DNA of 17,254 bases from an uncultured Erysipelotrichaceae bacterium (GTDB lineage: Bacteria > Bacillota_I > Bacilli_A > RF39 > UBA660): positions 1 to 17,254 of the forward strand of contig CADBSI010000046.1 in assembly GCA_902797275.1 (NCBI GenBank). Direction: 5' to 3'. Below are positions 1 through 8,001 of the stretch, piece by piece. Within the stretch, counting starts at the first letter, position 1. The number at the start of each line of letters is the position of its first letter. The notes beneath the pieces are model-generated. The model did not search any database. It was not told where the DNA came from and saw only the letters and a list, made by a program, of their open reading frames with translations. A program made the position numbers and the translations under genes.

Positions 1-513
1 GTAAGATTAGTTTATACAATTCCATCACGTGGATTAATAGGATTCTCAACTAACTTCATGACTTTAACAAAAGGTTACGGTATTATGAATCATACTTTCA
101 AAGAATATCGTCCTATTGTTCATAATCAAGTAGGGGAAAGAAAACTCGGAGTTTTAGTTTCTATGGAAAATGGAAAAGCTACTGCTTATGCTCTTGGACA
201 ACTTGAAGAAAGAGGAACAATGTTTGTTGAACCAGGTGATGAAGTATATGAGGGAATGATTGTCGGTGAACATAATCATGATAATGATATAGCAGTTAAC
301 GTTGTAAAGGGTAAAAACTTAACTAATACCAGGGCAAGTGGATCAGATCACACAGTTGTTTTAAAAAGACCACGTGTTATGTCTCTTGAAATTGCACTTG
401 ACTATATTAATAACGATGAACTAGTAGAAGTTACACCTCTTGGATTTAGACTTCGTAAAAAAATACTAAAAGCTGAACTTCGTAAAAAAGCTAATAATCA
501 AGTTTTACAGTAA
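1..513 (+). CDS. typA: Ribosome-associated GTPase TypA/BipA, C-terminal part (5' end outside window)
   Basis: The reading frame is open from base 1, so the gene begins upstream and only about 170 C-terminal residues of a family usually near 610 are present. The segment PSRGLIGFSTNFMTLTKGYG, followed by QVGERKLGVLVSMENGKA, YALGQLEERG and the final VEVTPLGFRLRKKIL, is characteristic of the BipA/TypA domain V and C-terminal domain. TypA is an EF-G-like GTPase that binds the ribosome and supports 50S assembly and stress growth; the GTPase domain itself is not visible here. The Met codon at 58 is internal, not a start. The TAA stop sits in the loop of the downstream terminator hairpin. Identification is secure. 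Confidence 0.95.
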   Translation, partial: VRLVYTIPSRGLIGFSTNFMTLTKGYGIMNHTFKEYRPIVHNQVGERKLGVLVSMENGKATAYALGQLEERGTMFVEPGDEVYEGMIVGEHNHDNDIAVNVVKGKNLTNTRASGSDHTVVLKRPRVMSLEIALDYINNDELVEVTPLGFRLRKKILKAELRKKANNQVLQ

Positions 514-535
514 GATGTAAACCTTGATTTTTTTT
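497..535 (+). terminator. Rho-independent terminator of typA, spanning its stop codon
   Basis: The left arm at 497-509 and right arm at 516-528 pair over 13 positions with one mismatch. The loop is six bases and the structure is followed by a run of eight T (528-535). The typA stop codon (511-513) lies in the loop, so the last codons of the gene form the left arm. Confidence 0.85.
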
Positions 536-556
536 AGAAAATATTATATCATTATA

Positions 557-565
557 TGGTAAAAT
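557..565 (+). promoter_or_regulatory. Possible extended -10 promoter of the LtaS-like gene
   Basis: TGG directly precedes TAAAAT (560-565), an extended -10 pattern placed just before the AAAGGAG ribosome binding site at 571-577. No good -35 hexamer is visible 17 bases upstream. It would give a very short leader. It is suggested mainly because a strong terminator separates this gene from typA. Confidence 0.35.
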
Positions 566-583
566 AATATAAAGGAGTAATCA

Positions 584-2512
584 ATGAAGAAAAAAATTCA
601 GTTAATTTTAAAAAAAATTAAAATTAAAAAAACTATAAATTTTTTAAAAACTAATCGTATGTATATATATATGTTTTTATCATTATATATTTTAGATATA
701 TCAACAAGACTTGCTAGTAGTTCTATAAATTTTGTTAAACCAATGTCGCTGTATCCTAACCTTTTTTCTCTTATTTGGTTATTATTACTTATTTTTACGA
801 TTAAAAATATAAAAAGTGTTTATGGAAAACTTATATATGGTTTGTCTTATGGCTTTTCTTTTATTATGTTTTTAGTTCATAATATTTATTATAATATCTT
901 TAAAATATATTTTGATTTTTCAGTTTTATCAGCTGCCAGTGAAGGAAGTTCCTATTTTTTAGATACTTTAAAAAATATTACTTGGTGGATGTATTTAATA
1001 ATGTTTTTTAGTATAAGTCTTTCTATTTTAACTTATAAAAGTTTTAAAAAGCAAAATAATTTTAATTTGAAAAAAATTACCATAGTTTTCTTATTATTTG
1101 TTATTATTCATTCTTTAATACCTTATACTTTTGGGGCTAGTACAACAAAGTTAGAATGGAATGCTTGGAATAATAAAAGAAATGTTTATAATACTTTTAA
1201 TGATAATAATAAAAGTATGGAACTAGTTGGTTTATTTGAATATAATTTTCGTAATATTTATGTTAATTATTTTCGAAAAGAAGAAAAAAATGATGATGAG
1301 TCTCTAAGTTTTCTAGATGAATTATTTAGTCTAGATGAAAAACATTTAAATTCTTATACAGGTTTGTTTGAAGGAAAGAATTTAATTTTAGTTCAAATGG
1401 AAAGTATTGATAACTTTTTAACTAATCCTGAAGTTATGCCAAATCTTGCAAGTATTAGAAATAATTCAATTAATTTTACTAATCATTATTCTTTTGTAAA
1501 TGGGGGAGGTTCTACTTTTAACTCAGAATTTATGGTTAATACAGGTTATTCAACTCCTTATAGTTATAATCAAAATGCTTATACTTTTAGTAAAAATAAC
1601 TTTGATTATTCTTTACCTAACTTATTTAAAAGTGTTGGTTATACAGTTAATGCTTTTCATATGAATTCAAGTGAATATTATTCAAGAGGAATTAATTATA
1701 AAAACTTTGGTTATAATTCTTATAATGGTTTAAAAGATTTAGGAATATATGAAAACAAAGAATACTATTTAGATACTGAACTTCTTAAAAATGAAACTTT
1801 TAATAGTAAGATTTTTAATGTAGAAAACACCGTTAATCCTAACTTTGTATCTTATATAATTACTTATTCAGCTCATTTACCTTTTTCTAAAACAAGTGGA
1901 GTTTGTAGTATGCCATTAACAGAAGAAGAAAAAAATAATCCTGATTATAATCCAAGTGAAATAGATTGTATGAAAATTCAAGCTGCCGAAACTGATAGAA
2001 TGATAGGTCTATTGATGGACAATTTAAAAGAAAAAGGTTTATATGATAATACTGTAGTTGTTTTCTTTGCTGATCATTATGCTTATACTGTAAGTGATAA
2101 AAACTTACTTGCTCCTTATAAAGATATTGATACTAATTTAATTAATAAAACTGATTTCTTTATTTGGTCAAGTGATATAAAACCTTTTAATGTTAATAAA
2201 ACTACTAGTCAATTAAATATTTTACCAACTCTTTTAAATTTATTTAATCTCTATGATCATCCAAGTTATTATGTTGGAGATGATGCTTTAGATAATAGTT
2301 ATTCTGGTTATGTTTTCTTTAATGATTATACTTGGTATGATGGAAAACGTTATGTCTTAGCAAATGGTGAAGTTTTAAAAGGATTAAAGGCAACTCCTGA
2401 TTATATTAATAATATGGCTACAATGATTAATGAAAAAACCAGAAAAAACGATGAAGTTTTAAAAACAAATTATTTTAAAGTTTTAAAAAATAAAAAAACT
2501 CTTAATAGTTAA
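584..2512 (+). CDS. LTA-synthase-family membrane sulfatase (LtaS-like phosphoglycerol transferase)
   Basis: The 642-residue protein has the LtaS layout: about five N-terminal membrane segments (roughly residues 27-45, 58-76, 83-105, 134-152, 164-182), a linker, and an extracellular sulfatase/alkaline-phosphatase-fold domain from about 262. Visible active-site elements are LILVQMES (Glu273, metal), GGGSTFNSEF (Thr311, the position of the catalytic Thr), ITYSAHLPF around 426-434, and FFADHYAY (Asp497, His498). The family transfers glycerol phosphate from phosphatidylglycerol to build lipoteichoic acid or related polymers; the exact substrate here is inference. Cys441 and Cys462 could form an extracellular disulfide. 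The start is well supported by AAAGGAG seven bases upstream. It stands between typA and the pil genes with its own likely promoter. Confidence 0.85.
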   Translation: MKKKIQLILKKIKIKKTINFLKTNRMYIYMFLSLYILDISTRLASSSINFVKPMSLYPNLFSLIWLLLLIFTIKNIKSVYGKLIYGLSYGFSFIMFLVHNIYYNIFKIYFDFSVLSAASEGSSYFLDTLKNITWWMYLIMFFSISLSILTYKSFKKQNNFNLKKITIVFLLFVIIHSLIPYTFGASTTKLEWNAWNNKRNVYNTFNDNNKSMELVGLFEYNFRNIYVNYFRKEEKNDDESLSFLDELFSLDEKHLNSYTGLFEGKNLILVQMESIDNFLTNPEVMPNLASIRNNSINFTNHYSFVNGGGSTFNSEFMVNTGYSTPYSYNQNAYTFSKNNFDYSLPNLFKSVGYTVNAFHMNSSEYYSRGINYKNFGYNSYNGLKDLGIYENKEYYLDTELLKNETFNSKIFNVENTVNPNFVSYIITYSAHLPFSKTSGVCSMPLTEEEKNNPDYNPSEIDCMKIQAAETDRMIGLLMDNLKEKGLYDNTVVVFFADHYAYTVSDKNLLAPYKDIDTNLINKTDFFIWSSDIKPFNVNKTTSQLNILPTLLNLFNLYDHPSYYVGDDALDNSYSGYVFFNDYTWYDGKRYVLANGEVLKGLKATPDYINNMATMINEKTRKNDEVLKTNYFKVLKNKKTLNS

Positions 2513-2541
2513 TTGCTAATTTATAATTTTTATGTTAAGAT
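2513..2541 (+). promoter_or_regulatory. Promoter of the pilC-pilD pair
   Basis: TTGCTA (2513-2518) is separated by exactly 17 bases from TAAGAT (2536-2541), which is preceded by TGT (extended -10). The predicted start of transcription lies just ahead of the AGAGGG ribosome binding site before the ATG at 2563. The same TGTTAAGAT element is seen before rarA. Confidence 0.55.
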
Positions 2542-2562
2542 AAAAGAAAGTAGAGGGATAAA

Positions 2563-3963
2563 ATGATAACTAAAGATAATGTAATAACCTTAGCATATAA
2601 GGGTTTAGCTGCTTTAATACTTAGTATTTTTCGTAAAAAAGATAAAATAAAAGCTTTATTTATTGAAGAAGAAGTAGTTGATGAAAATTTAAAAACAATG
2701 ACTAATCGTTTAGATAAAGCATCTATTGATAAAGATCAAGATAAAATTACTTTTAAATATAAAACTAAATTAAAAAATGGTAAAGTATCAACTGGTACTT
2801 TTGATGCTTATAATATAGAACAGGCTAAAAACTATTTAATAAATGAAGGATATGAATTAGTTTCAATTGTACCAGTTAAAAAAAATAGCTTTGATCTTTC
2901 CAGTTTAAATTTAACAATTTTTACTCCTATTAAAATGGGAGAATTATCTTTTGCTTTAACCCAAATATCAACTTACTTAAAAGCTGGTATGAGTTTAGTA
3001 GATGCCTTTCGAATTCTTGCCAAACAATCATCTAAGCCAAGTGTTAGAAAAATTTATAATATGATAGTATATGATTTATTATCAGGAGAGTCTTTATCAA
3101 CTGCTTTAGAACATCAACCAAATGTATTTCCAAAACTATTAACTAACATGGTAAGATCTGCTGAATTAACTGGAGATTTACCTGCTATTTTAGATGATAT
3201 GGCAGATTATTATACTTCAATTGATAAAACTAAAAAAGAATTAAAAAGTGCTATGACCTATCCTACTATAGTACTTATTATGGCTATTGCAGTTATTATC
3301 TTTGTTCTTCGTTATATAGTTCCAGAGTATGTAGCAATGTTTTCTAGTTGGAGTGATCAATTACCAAAAATTACCGTTATGACAATTAGTTTTAGTAATT
3401 TCTTACAAGATTATTTATTGCAACTTATAATAATTATTATTATGATTTTACTTTTATACATATATTGGTTTAAAAATGTTAAATCATTTAAATATTTAAT
3501 GCAATTAATTTATTTAAAAATACCAGTTGTTAAAAATATAATAATTTATAGTGAAGTATCTATGTTTTCAAAAACATTTGCCTCTCTTTTAAATCATGGA
3601 GTATTTATAACTGATAGTATGGATGTTTTACTTAAAGTAAGTGATAATGAAATTTATAAAAGAATAATTGAAAATACAGTTCATAATTTGAATAGGGGTG
3701 GAAAAATATCAGAAGCTTTTAAAGATAATCCATACATTCCAGTTGTTGCTTATGAAATGATAGTAACAGGAGAATCAACTGGTAAACTAGGAACTATGAT
3801 GGAAAAAGTTGCTGATTATTATCAAAATTTATATAGAAATTCTATTAATCAAGTAAAAACTTTACTAGAACCAATTTTAATTGTTTTCTTAACTTTTACT
3901 GTTGGTATTATTATAATTTCTATAATCGTTCCAATGTTTGAAATGTATAAGGTAATTAGCTAA
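2563..3963 (+). CDS. pilC: Type II secretion/type IV pilus inner-membrane platform protein PilC (T2SSF family)
   Basis: PilC/GspF/ComGB proteins form the membrane platform on which pilus or pseudopilus assembly ATPases act. Two T2SSF repeats are visible: about residues 127-235 (ALTQISTYLKAGMSLVDAF to ELTGDLPAILDDMADYY) and 334-440 (MFSKTFASLLNHGVFITDS to TGESTGKLGTMMEKVADYY). Membrane segments lie near 234-254, 284-303 and 436-458. The family's usual N-terminal beta-rich motif begins only at about residue 62 (FKYKTKLKNGKVSTGTF), so the protein carries an unusual 60-residue extension with a hydrophobic stretch at 8-22 and a charged linker. Its stop overlaps the pilD start as TAATG, implying translational coupling. 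No pilB, pilT or pilin gene is in the window. Confidence 0.92.
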   Translation: MITKDNVITLAYKGLAALILSIFRKKDKIKALFIEEEVVDENLKTMTNRLDKASIDKDQDKITFKYKTKLKNGKVSTGTFDAYNIEQAKNYLINEGYELVSIVPVKKNSFDLSSLNLTIFTPIKMGELSFALTQISTYLKAGMSLVDAFRILAKQSSKPSVRKIYNMIVYDLLSGESLSTALEHQPNVFPKLLTNMVRSAELTGDLPAILDDMADYYTSIDKTKKELKSAMTYPTIVLIMAIAVIIFVLRYIVPEYVAMFSSWSDQLPKITVMTISFSNFLQDYLLQLIIIIIMILLLYIYWFKNVKSFKYLMQLIYLKIPVVKNIIIYSEVSMFSKTFASLLNHGVFITDSMDVLLKVSDNEIYKRIIENTVHNLNRGGKISEAFKDNPYIPVVAYEMIVTGESTGKLGTMMEKVADYYQNLYRNSINQVKTLLEPILIVFLTFTVGIIIISIIVPMFEMYKVIS

Positions 3964-4736
3964 TGAATACACTTTGTTATATATTTATGTTTCTTTTAGG
4001 AACAATTCTAGGATCATACTTTGGAGTTTTAGGTATTAGAATACCAAGAGGAGAGAATACTTTTAATTCTAGAAGTCATTGTGAAAAATGTGGTCATATT
4101 TTAAAATGGTATGAATTAATACCGGTTTTGTCTTTCTTTTTGCAAGGAGGAAAATGTCGTGTTTGTAAAACAAAATTATCAATAATGTACCCATTACTAG
4201 AACTTGGAACTGGTCTTTTATTTCTGGTTAGTTATCATTCTTATGGTTTTTCTTATAACCTAATTATTTCTCTTACTTTAGTTAGCTTATTTATGCTAGT
4301 AATTGTTTCAGATATTACTTATTTAATTATACCTGATAGGTTTATCATAGTTTCTAGTATAATTATATTTCTTATTAAAGCATTAGATGTTGGCATACTT
4401 CAAGCTTTAATACAAGTTGGGTATGGCGTTTTATGCTTTGGCTTCATGTATTTAATCATGCTCCTTGGAAATTACCTATTTAAAAAAGAAAGTTTAGGAG
4501 GAGCCGACATTAAACTTATGTTTTTAGTAGGTTTAACTCTTGATCCAATGCTTGCTATTGTTGTTTTATTTCTATCAAGTATTATTGCTTTACCAGTTTC
4601 CTTAATAATTCTTGTAAAAAATAAAGAACACGTTATTCCTTATGGACCTTTTATAATGCTTGGATTATTAATTGTTAATTTTACTAAGTTAAATATAAAA
4701 GAAATATTTTTAAAATTTATTAATTTTTTAAATTAG
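3963..4736 (+). CDS. pilD: Prepilin peptidase / N-methyltransferase (A24 aspartic protease)
   Basis: PilD/ComC enzymes cut the leader peptide of type IV prepilins and methylate the new N-terminus, working in the membrane. The 257-residue protein has the full bifunctional layout. An N-terminal cytoplasmic domain carries two CxxC pairs (Cys40/Cys43 and Cys65/Cys68, zinc) around WYELIPVLSFF. The peptidase half contains both aspartates, Asp117 in VSDITYLIIPDR and Asp182 in GGADIKLM, and ends with the PYGPF motif near 226-230. About seven to eight hydrophobic segments are visible. The ATG shares a base with the pilC stop (TAATG). A hairpin terminator follows directly, so pilC-pilD is a closed two-gene unit. 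Its substrates must be encoded elsewhere. It could equally be named comC if the system serves DNA uptake. Confidence 0.92.
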   Translation: MNTLCYIFMFLLGTILGSYFGVLGIRIPRGENTFNSRSHCEKCGHILKWYELIPVLSFFLQGGKCRVCKTKLSIMYPLLELGTGLLFLVSYHSYGFSYNLIISLTLVSLFMLVIVSDITYLIIPDRFIIVSSIIIFLIKALDVGILQALIQVGYGVLCFGFMYLIMLLGNYLFKKESLGGADIKLMFLVGLTLDPMLAIVVLFLSSIIALPVSLIILVKNKEHVIPYGPFIMLGLLIVNFTKLNIKEIFLKFINFLN

Positions 4737-4766
4737 AATAGTTAATTTTTTAATTAATTATTTTTT
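4737..4766 (+). terminator. AT-rich hairpin terminator of pilD
   Basis: Arms at 4737-4747 and 4752-4762 pair over 11 positions including one G-U pair. The loop is TTTT and the T run extends to 4766. It begins on the base after the pilD stop codon. The stem is nearly all A-U, so efficiency is uncertain. Confidence 0.5.
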
Positions 4767-4767
4767 C

Positions 4768-4796
4768 TTGGTTAAATTACTAAAATGTGATATAAT
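4768..4796 (+). promoter_or_regulatory. Strong promoter of the sigma-factor gene
   Basis: TTGGTT (4768-4773), a 17-base spacer and a perfect TATAAT (4791-4796) preceded by TGA (extended -10). It lies 26 bases ahead of the TTG start, with AGGAGGGG at 4810-4817 as ribosome binding site. This is the closest match to a vegetative sigma-70/SigA promoter in the window. Confidence 0.75.
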
Positions 4797-4822
4797 ACAT
4801 CCTTGTTTAGGAGGGGATTATT

Positions 4823-5659
4823 TTGAAAAGTACAATTTTATCTAAAGAAGAAGCAAAAGAATTACTTATCAAAGCTAAAAAAGGTGATACAAAAGCTAAA
4901 GAATTATTGCTTATTTCCAATATGGGTTTAATTAGAACTATATCTGCTAATTATCAAGGAAATGGCTTAGAACTCGAAGATTTAATGATTGAAGGTGGAC
5001 TTGGTTTAATTAGAGCAATTGATGCTTATGATTTATCTAAAGATACAAATTTTCCTACTTATGCTTTCTATTGGATTAGACAATATTTAAATAAAGCTAT
5101 TAGAATGCAAGGTAAGCTAATTAAATTACCAAATTATATCTTTGTTAGAGTAAAAAAATTAACTATTTTAAAAAGTAAGTTAGAAAAAGAATTAGGCCAT
5201 ACTCCAACAATTGAAGAATTAGCTTTATATATGAATACTACTATAGATGATATTAATAATTTAGAAAAAAGTATGAGAAGTGTTATAAGTTTAAATATGC
5301 CAATTCCATATTATAATACTGAAAATGAATTACAAGAATTAGTAGCAGATTTAGATACAGATGTTTTCTTACAAATGTTTGATAAAATTAAAAGTGATGG
5401 TATTAAAAGAATAATTGAGAATTCCGGATTAACTGAAAGAGAAATAAAAATATTATTTATGCGTTTTGGTATAGATGAAGAAGAAAAATCTTTAAGTGAA
5501 ATTGCTAACATTTATAATTTATCAATTGAAAGAGTAAGACAAATTGAAAAGAAAATATTTAAAGTTTTAAGAGATCCAATAATTCTTGATAAATTAAAAG
5601 ATTATTTAGAAGAAGATGTTAATTTTGAAAATTATTCTAAATGTTTAAAGAAAATATAA
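4823..5659 (+). CDS. Sigma-70 family RNA polymerase sigma factor (no region 1)
   Basis: A 278-residue sigma factor. Region 2 (about 27-97) contains MGLIRTISANYQG, the LEDLMIEGGLGLIRAIDAYD core-binding part and FPTYAFYWIRQYLNKAI (regions 2.3/2.4, -10 melting and recognition). Region 3 follows (about 108-150, ELGHTPTIEELALYMN). Region 4 (about 200-252) has a helix-turn-helix ending SIERVRQIEKKIFKVLRDP for the -35 element. The region 1.2 and long N-terminal part of a principal RpoD are missing, so it resembles a group 2/3 alternative sigma, but with well-kept RpoD-like helices. The start is TTG, supported by the strong ribosome binding site six bases upstream. It has its own promoter and terminator and no anti-sigma neighbour. 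Which genes it serves cannot be told. Confidence 0.85.
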   Translation: MKSTILSKEEAKELLIKAKKGDTKAKELLLISNMGLIRTISANYQGNGLELEDLMIEGGLGLIRAIDAYDLSKDTNFPTYAFYWIRQYLNKAIRMQGKLIKLPNYIFVRVKKLTILKSKLEKELGHTPTIEELALYMNTTIDDINNLEKSMRSVISLNMPIPYYNTENELQELVADLDTDVFLQMFDKIKSDGIKRIIENSGLTEREIKILFMRFGIDEEEKSLSEIANIYNLSIERVRQIEKKIFKVLRDPIILDKLKDYLEEDVNFENYSKCLKKI

Positions 5660-5668
5660 AATAAAAAG

Positions 5669-5706
5669 AAGAAAAATATCTAAATAACTAGAATATTTTT
5701 CTTTTT
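5669..5706 (+). terminator. Hairpin terminator after the sigma-factor gene
   Basis: Arms 5669-5679 and 5693-5703 are perfectly complementary over 11 bases with a 13-base loop. They are followed by a T-rich run interrupted by C. It lies ten bases after the sigma gene's stop codon. Confidence 0.55.
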
Positions 5707-5711
5707 CTTTG

Positions 5712-5717
5712 TATAAT
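5712..5717 (+). promoter_or_regulatory. Possible -10 element for pdp
   Basis: A perfect TATAAT sits 20 bases before the pdp ATG, right after the sigma-gene terminator. The -35 at the 17-base distance (TAGAAT, 5689-5694) is poor and overlaps the terminator stem. Position makes it plausible; AT-richness makes chance occurrence easy. Confidence 0.4.
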
Positions 5718-5737
5718 ATTATTTGTTTAGGAGGATT

Positions 5738-6964
5738 ATGAATATAATAGATATAATTACAAAGAAAAGATTAAAGGAAGAACTTAGTTATGAAGAACTT
5801 TCCTATGCTTTTAATTCTTATTTAGAAGGCTTGGTTAAAGATTATCAAATGTCATCTCTTTTAATGGCTATTGTTATAAATGGTATGAGTGATACTGAAA
5901 CTTTTAACTTAACTGATATTTTTCTTAAGTCAGGTGATAGACTTGATTTAAGTAGTATTAAAGGTACTAAAATTGATAAACATTCAACAGGCGGAATAGG
6001 GGATAAGATTACTTTAATAATTGGGCCTATTGTTGCTAGTTTAGGCGTAATTGTACCTAAAATGAGTGGAAGAGGACTAGATTATACGGGAGGAACTATT
6101 GATAAACTTGAAAGTATAAAAGGTTTTAAAACCAGTTTAACTGAAGCTGAATTTATTAGGGAGTTAAAGGATATTGGTTTTGCGATTACTAGTCAAACGA
6201 GTAATTTATGTCCAATGGATAAATATATTTATGCTCTTCGTGATGTAACGGGAACAACTGAATCTATTCCTTTAATAGCAACTAGTATTATGTCCAAAAA
6301 AATAGCTGGAGGAGCAGATAAGATTTTAATTGATATTAAATGCGGGGAAGGTGCTTTAATTAAAACCAAAGAAGATGCTAATAAATTAAAAACTATAATG
6401 GAACGAATAGGAGCTTATTATCAAAAAGAAACAATCTGTGAAATAACTGATATGAATACTCCTCTTGGAACTAATATTGGAAATGCTTTAGAAGTTATGG
6501 AAGCCATGGATGTTTTAAATGGTAAACAAGGTAAATTAACTGATCTTTCTATAGAACTTGCTAGTCAAATGGTAAGCATTGGTTTAAATATAAATTTAGA
6601 AGAAGCTAAGAATAAAGTATTAGAAAATATAAATAACAAAAAAGCTTTAAATAAATTTTTAGAATTTGTTAAATACCAAGGTGGAGATATTTCATCTTTA
6701 AAAGTAAGTAGCTATAAAGAAGAAGTTAAAAGTAAAAAAAGTGGTATAGTTAAAAGTATTAAAGCTTTAAATATAGGTAAATTATCATGTAGTTTAGGAG
6801 CAGGTAGACTTAATAAAGAAGATATGATAGATTATAGTGTTGGGATTGTTTTAAATAAAACTATAGGTGATAAAGTAAATATTAATGATACTTTATTTAC
6901 AATGTATAAAAAAGATGATACAAAAGTTTTAATAGATATTGATGACTATTACGAAATAATTTAA
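5738..6964 (+). CDS. pdp: Pyrimidine-nucleoside phosphorylase
   Basis: Pdp splits uridine, thymidine or deoxyuridine with phosphate into the base and (deoxy)ribose-1-phosphate, feeding DeoB, which is also in this window. The thymidine/pyrimidine phosphorylase signature SGRGLDYTGGTIDKLE lies at about 110-125. The phosphate-binding stretch KHSTGGIGD is at 81-89 and LRDVTGTTESIPLIATSIMS is near 160-180. The length of 408 residues is slightly below the family's roughly 430. The frame is open further up to a TTG at 5723, but that would place the AGGAGG ribosome binding site (5729-5734) inside the protein. MNIIDIITKK aligns with the usual family N-terminus, so the ATG at 5738 is chosen. The gene is followed after 30 bases by the YlmC-like gene, probably in one operon. 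Confidence 0.93.
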   Translation: MNIIDIITKKRLKEELSYEELSYAFNSYLEGLVKDYQMSSLLMAIVINGMSDTETFNLTDIFLKSGDRLDLSSIKGTKIDKHSTGGIGDKITLIIGPIVASLGVIVPKMSGRGLDYTGGTIDKLESIKGFKTSLTEAEFIRELKDIGFAITSQTSNLCPMDKYIYALRDVTGTTESIPLIATSIMSKKIAGGADKILIDIKCGEGALIKTKEDANKLKTIMERIGAYYQKETICEITDMNTPLGTNIGNALEVMEAMDVLNGKQGKLTDLSIELASQMVSIGLNINLEEAKNKVLENINNKKALNKFLEFVKYQGGDISSLKVSSYKEEVKSKKSGIVKSIKALNIGKLSCSLGAGRLNKEDMIDYSVGIVLNKTIGDKVNINDTLFTMYKKDDTKVLIDIDDYYEII

Positions 6965-6994
6965 ATTTAAAACATATTCTTTATTAGGTGGTTT

Positions 6995-7228
6995 ATGAAT
7001 TTATCAGAATTTCAAAATAAAGATGTTATTAACTTAAATGATGGTAAAAAGATAGGTAATATTATAGATTATAAAATAGATCCAACAAATGGAGTGATAG
7101 CAAGTATTATCGTTGAACCATTTAAAGGAATATTTTCTTTTAAAGGAATAGGAAAATTAGAAATAGAATATAAAAACATAGTTAGAATAGGAGAAGATGT
7201 AATCTTAATAGATTATAAAGTTGTATGA
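6995..7228 (+). CDS. YlmC/YmxH family PRC-barrel protein
   Basis: A 77-residue protein made of a single PRC-barrel-like domain. LSEFQNKDVINLNDGKKIG, the central strands and IVRIGEDVILIDY match the YlmC/YmxH family, annotated in Bacillus and clostridia as sporulation-associated. Its molecular role is unknown. PRC barrels typically mediate RNA or protein contacts (as in RimM), so a link to the RNA methyltransferase gene it overlaps is possible but inferred. An AGGTGG ribosome binding site precedes the ATG. Its TGA stop overlaps the next start in an ATGA, indicating translational coupling. No sporulation gene is visible, so the sporulation label should not be taken literally. Confidence 0.8.
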   Translation: MNLSEFQNKDVINLNDGKKIGNIIDYKIDPTNGVIASIIVEPFKGIFSFKGIGKLEIEYKNIVRIGEDVILIDYKVV

Positions 7229-7935
7229 AAAAATATAAAAAAGAAGATTTAGAAAGTTATACTTTAGGTACTACTTTAACCTTGGAACTTTTAAATAAGA
7301 AAGTTAATTTAGTTAAAAGAGTATATATTCATTCAAAACAAGAAAAAAATGAAACTTTAGATAAAATATTAAATATTTGTAATAAAAATAAAATAGAAGT
7401 TATTTATAGTGATAAAATAATTAATACTTTAAGTGAAAAAGAAAATTGTTATGTTATAGGCGTATTTGAAAAATATGAAAGTAAACTAGATTATAGTAAA
7501 AATCATATTGTTTTAGTAAATCCGTCTAATATGGGTAATTTAGGAACAATTATTAGAAGTGCAGTTGGTTTTGGTATTTTAAATATTGCTATTATAAAGC
7601 CTGCCGTTGATTTGTTTTCACCTAAAGTAATAAGAAGTAGTATGGGAGCAATTTTTAATGTTAATATTGAATATTTTGATGATTTCAATGCTTATTTAAA
7701 AGAAAAAAGAAATTGTTATCCCTTTATGTTAAAAGCAACTACTTCTTTAAGTAAGGTTATAATTAAAGAACCCTATAGTTTAATATTTGGTCCAGAAGCA
7801 TCTGGTTTGGATGATTCATATTTAAATGTTGGTTGTCCTTTAATTATTAGACACAATAATACTATTGATAGTTTAAATTTAGATAATGCTGTTAGTATTG
7901 CTTTATATGAATTCACAAAAAATGATTTTAAATAA
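7225..7935 (+). CDS. SpoU/TrmH-family RNA 2'-O-ribose methyltransferase
   Basis: The 236-residue protein has an N-terminal substrate-binding part (about 1-90) followed by the SPOUT knot domain with all three SpoU motifs. Motif I is NMGNLGTIIRSA at 102-113 (the conserved Asn and Arg are present), motif II is LIFGPEASGLDD at 186-197, and motif III is SLNLDNAVSIALYEF at 216-230. These bind S-adenosylmethionine and transfer methyl to a ribose 2'-OH of rRNA or tRNA. The overall form resembles 23S rRNA methyltransferases rather than the shorter TrmL, but the target nucleotide cannot be read from sequence. It starts inside the stop of the YlmC-like gene (ATGA) and ends ahead of an independent topA promoter. 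No clear terminator was seen after it. Confidence 0.85.
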   Translation: MKKYKKEDLESYTLGTTLTLELLNKKVNLVKRVYIHSKQEKNETLDKILNICNKNKIEVIYSDKIINTLSEKENCYVIGVFEKYESKLDYSKNHIVLVNPSNMGNLGTIIRSAVGFGILNIAIIKPAVDLFSPKVIRSSMGAIFNVNIEYFDDFNAYLKEKRNCYPFMLKATTSLSKVIIKEPYSLIFGPEASGLDDSYLNVGCPLIIRHNNTIDSLNLDNAVSIALYEFTKNDFK

Positions 7936-7953
7936 AAAAAATTTAATAAATGG

Positions 7954-7982
7954 TTGACAAAACTAAAAATAATTAGTATAAG
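7954..7982 (+). promoter_or_regulatory. Promoter of topA
   Basis: A perfect -35 TTGACA (7954-7959), a 17-base spacer and TATAAG (7977-7982). It lies 19 bases before the topA ATG, so the leader is short and contains little more than the AAGAGGTGA ribosome binding site (7988-7996). Confidence 0.75.
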
Positions 7983-8001
7983 TTATTAAGAGGTGAAGTT
8001 A

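Noticed and set aside
58..513. A separate gene starting at the ATG at 58
   Set aside because: The TypA frame is open and homologous from base 1, so this Met is internal.
5311..5511. Minus-strand open frame of 66 codons
   Set aside because: It lies entirely inside the sigma-factor gene in antisense, with no ribosome binding site or recognisable protein.
5723..5737. Upstream TTG start for pdp
   Set aside because: It would put the AGGAGG ribosome binding site inside the coding region; the ATG at 5738 fits the family N-terminus.
7503..7688. Minus-strand open frame of 61 codons
   Set aside because: Antisense shadow of the SpoU methyltransferase gene.
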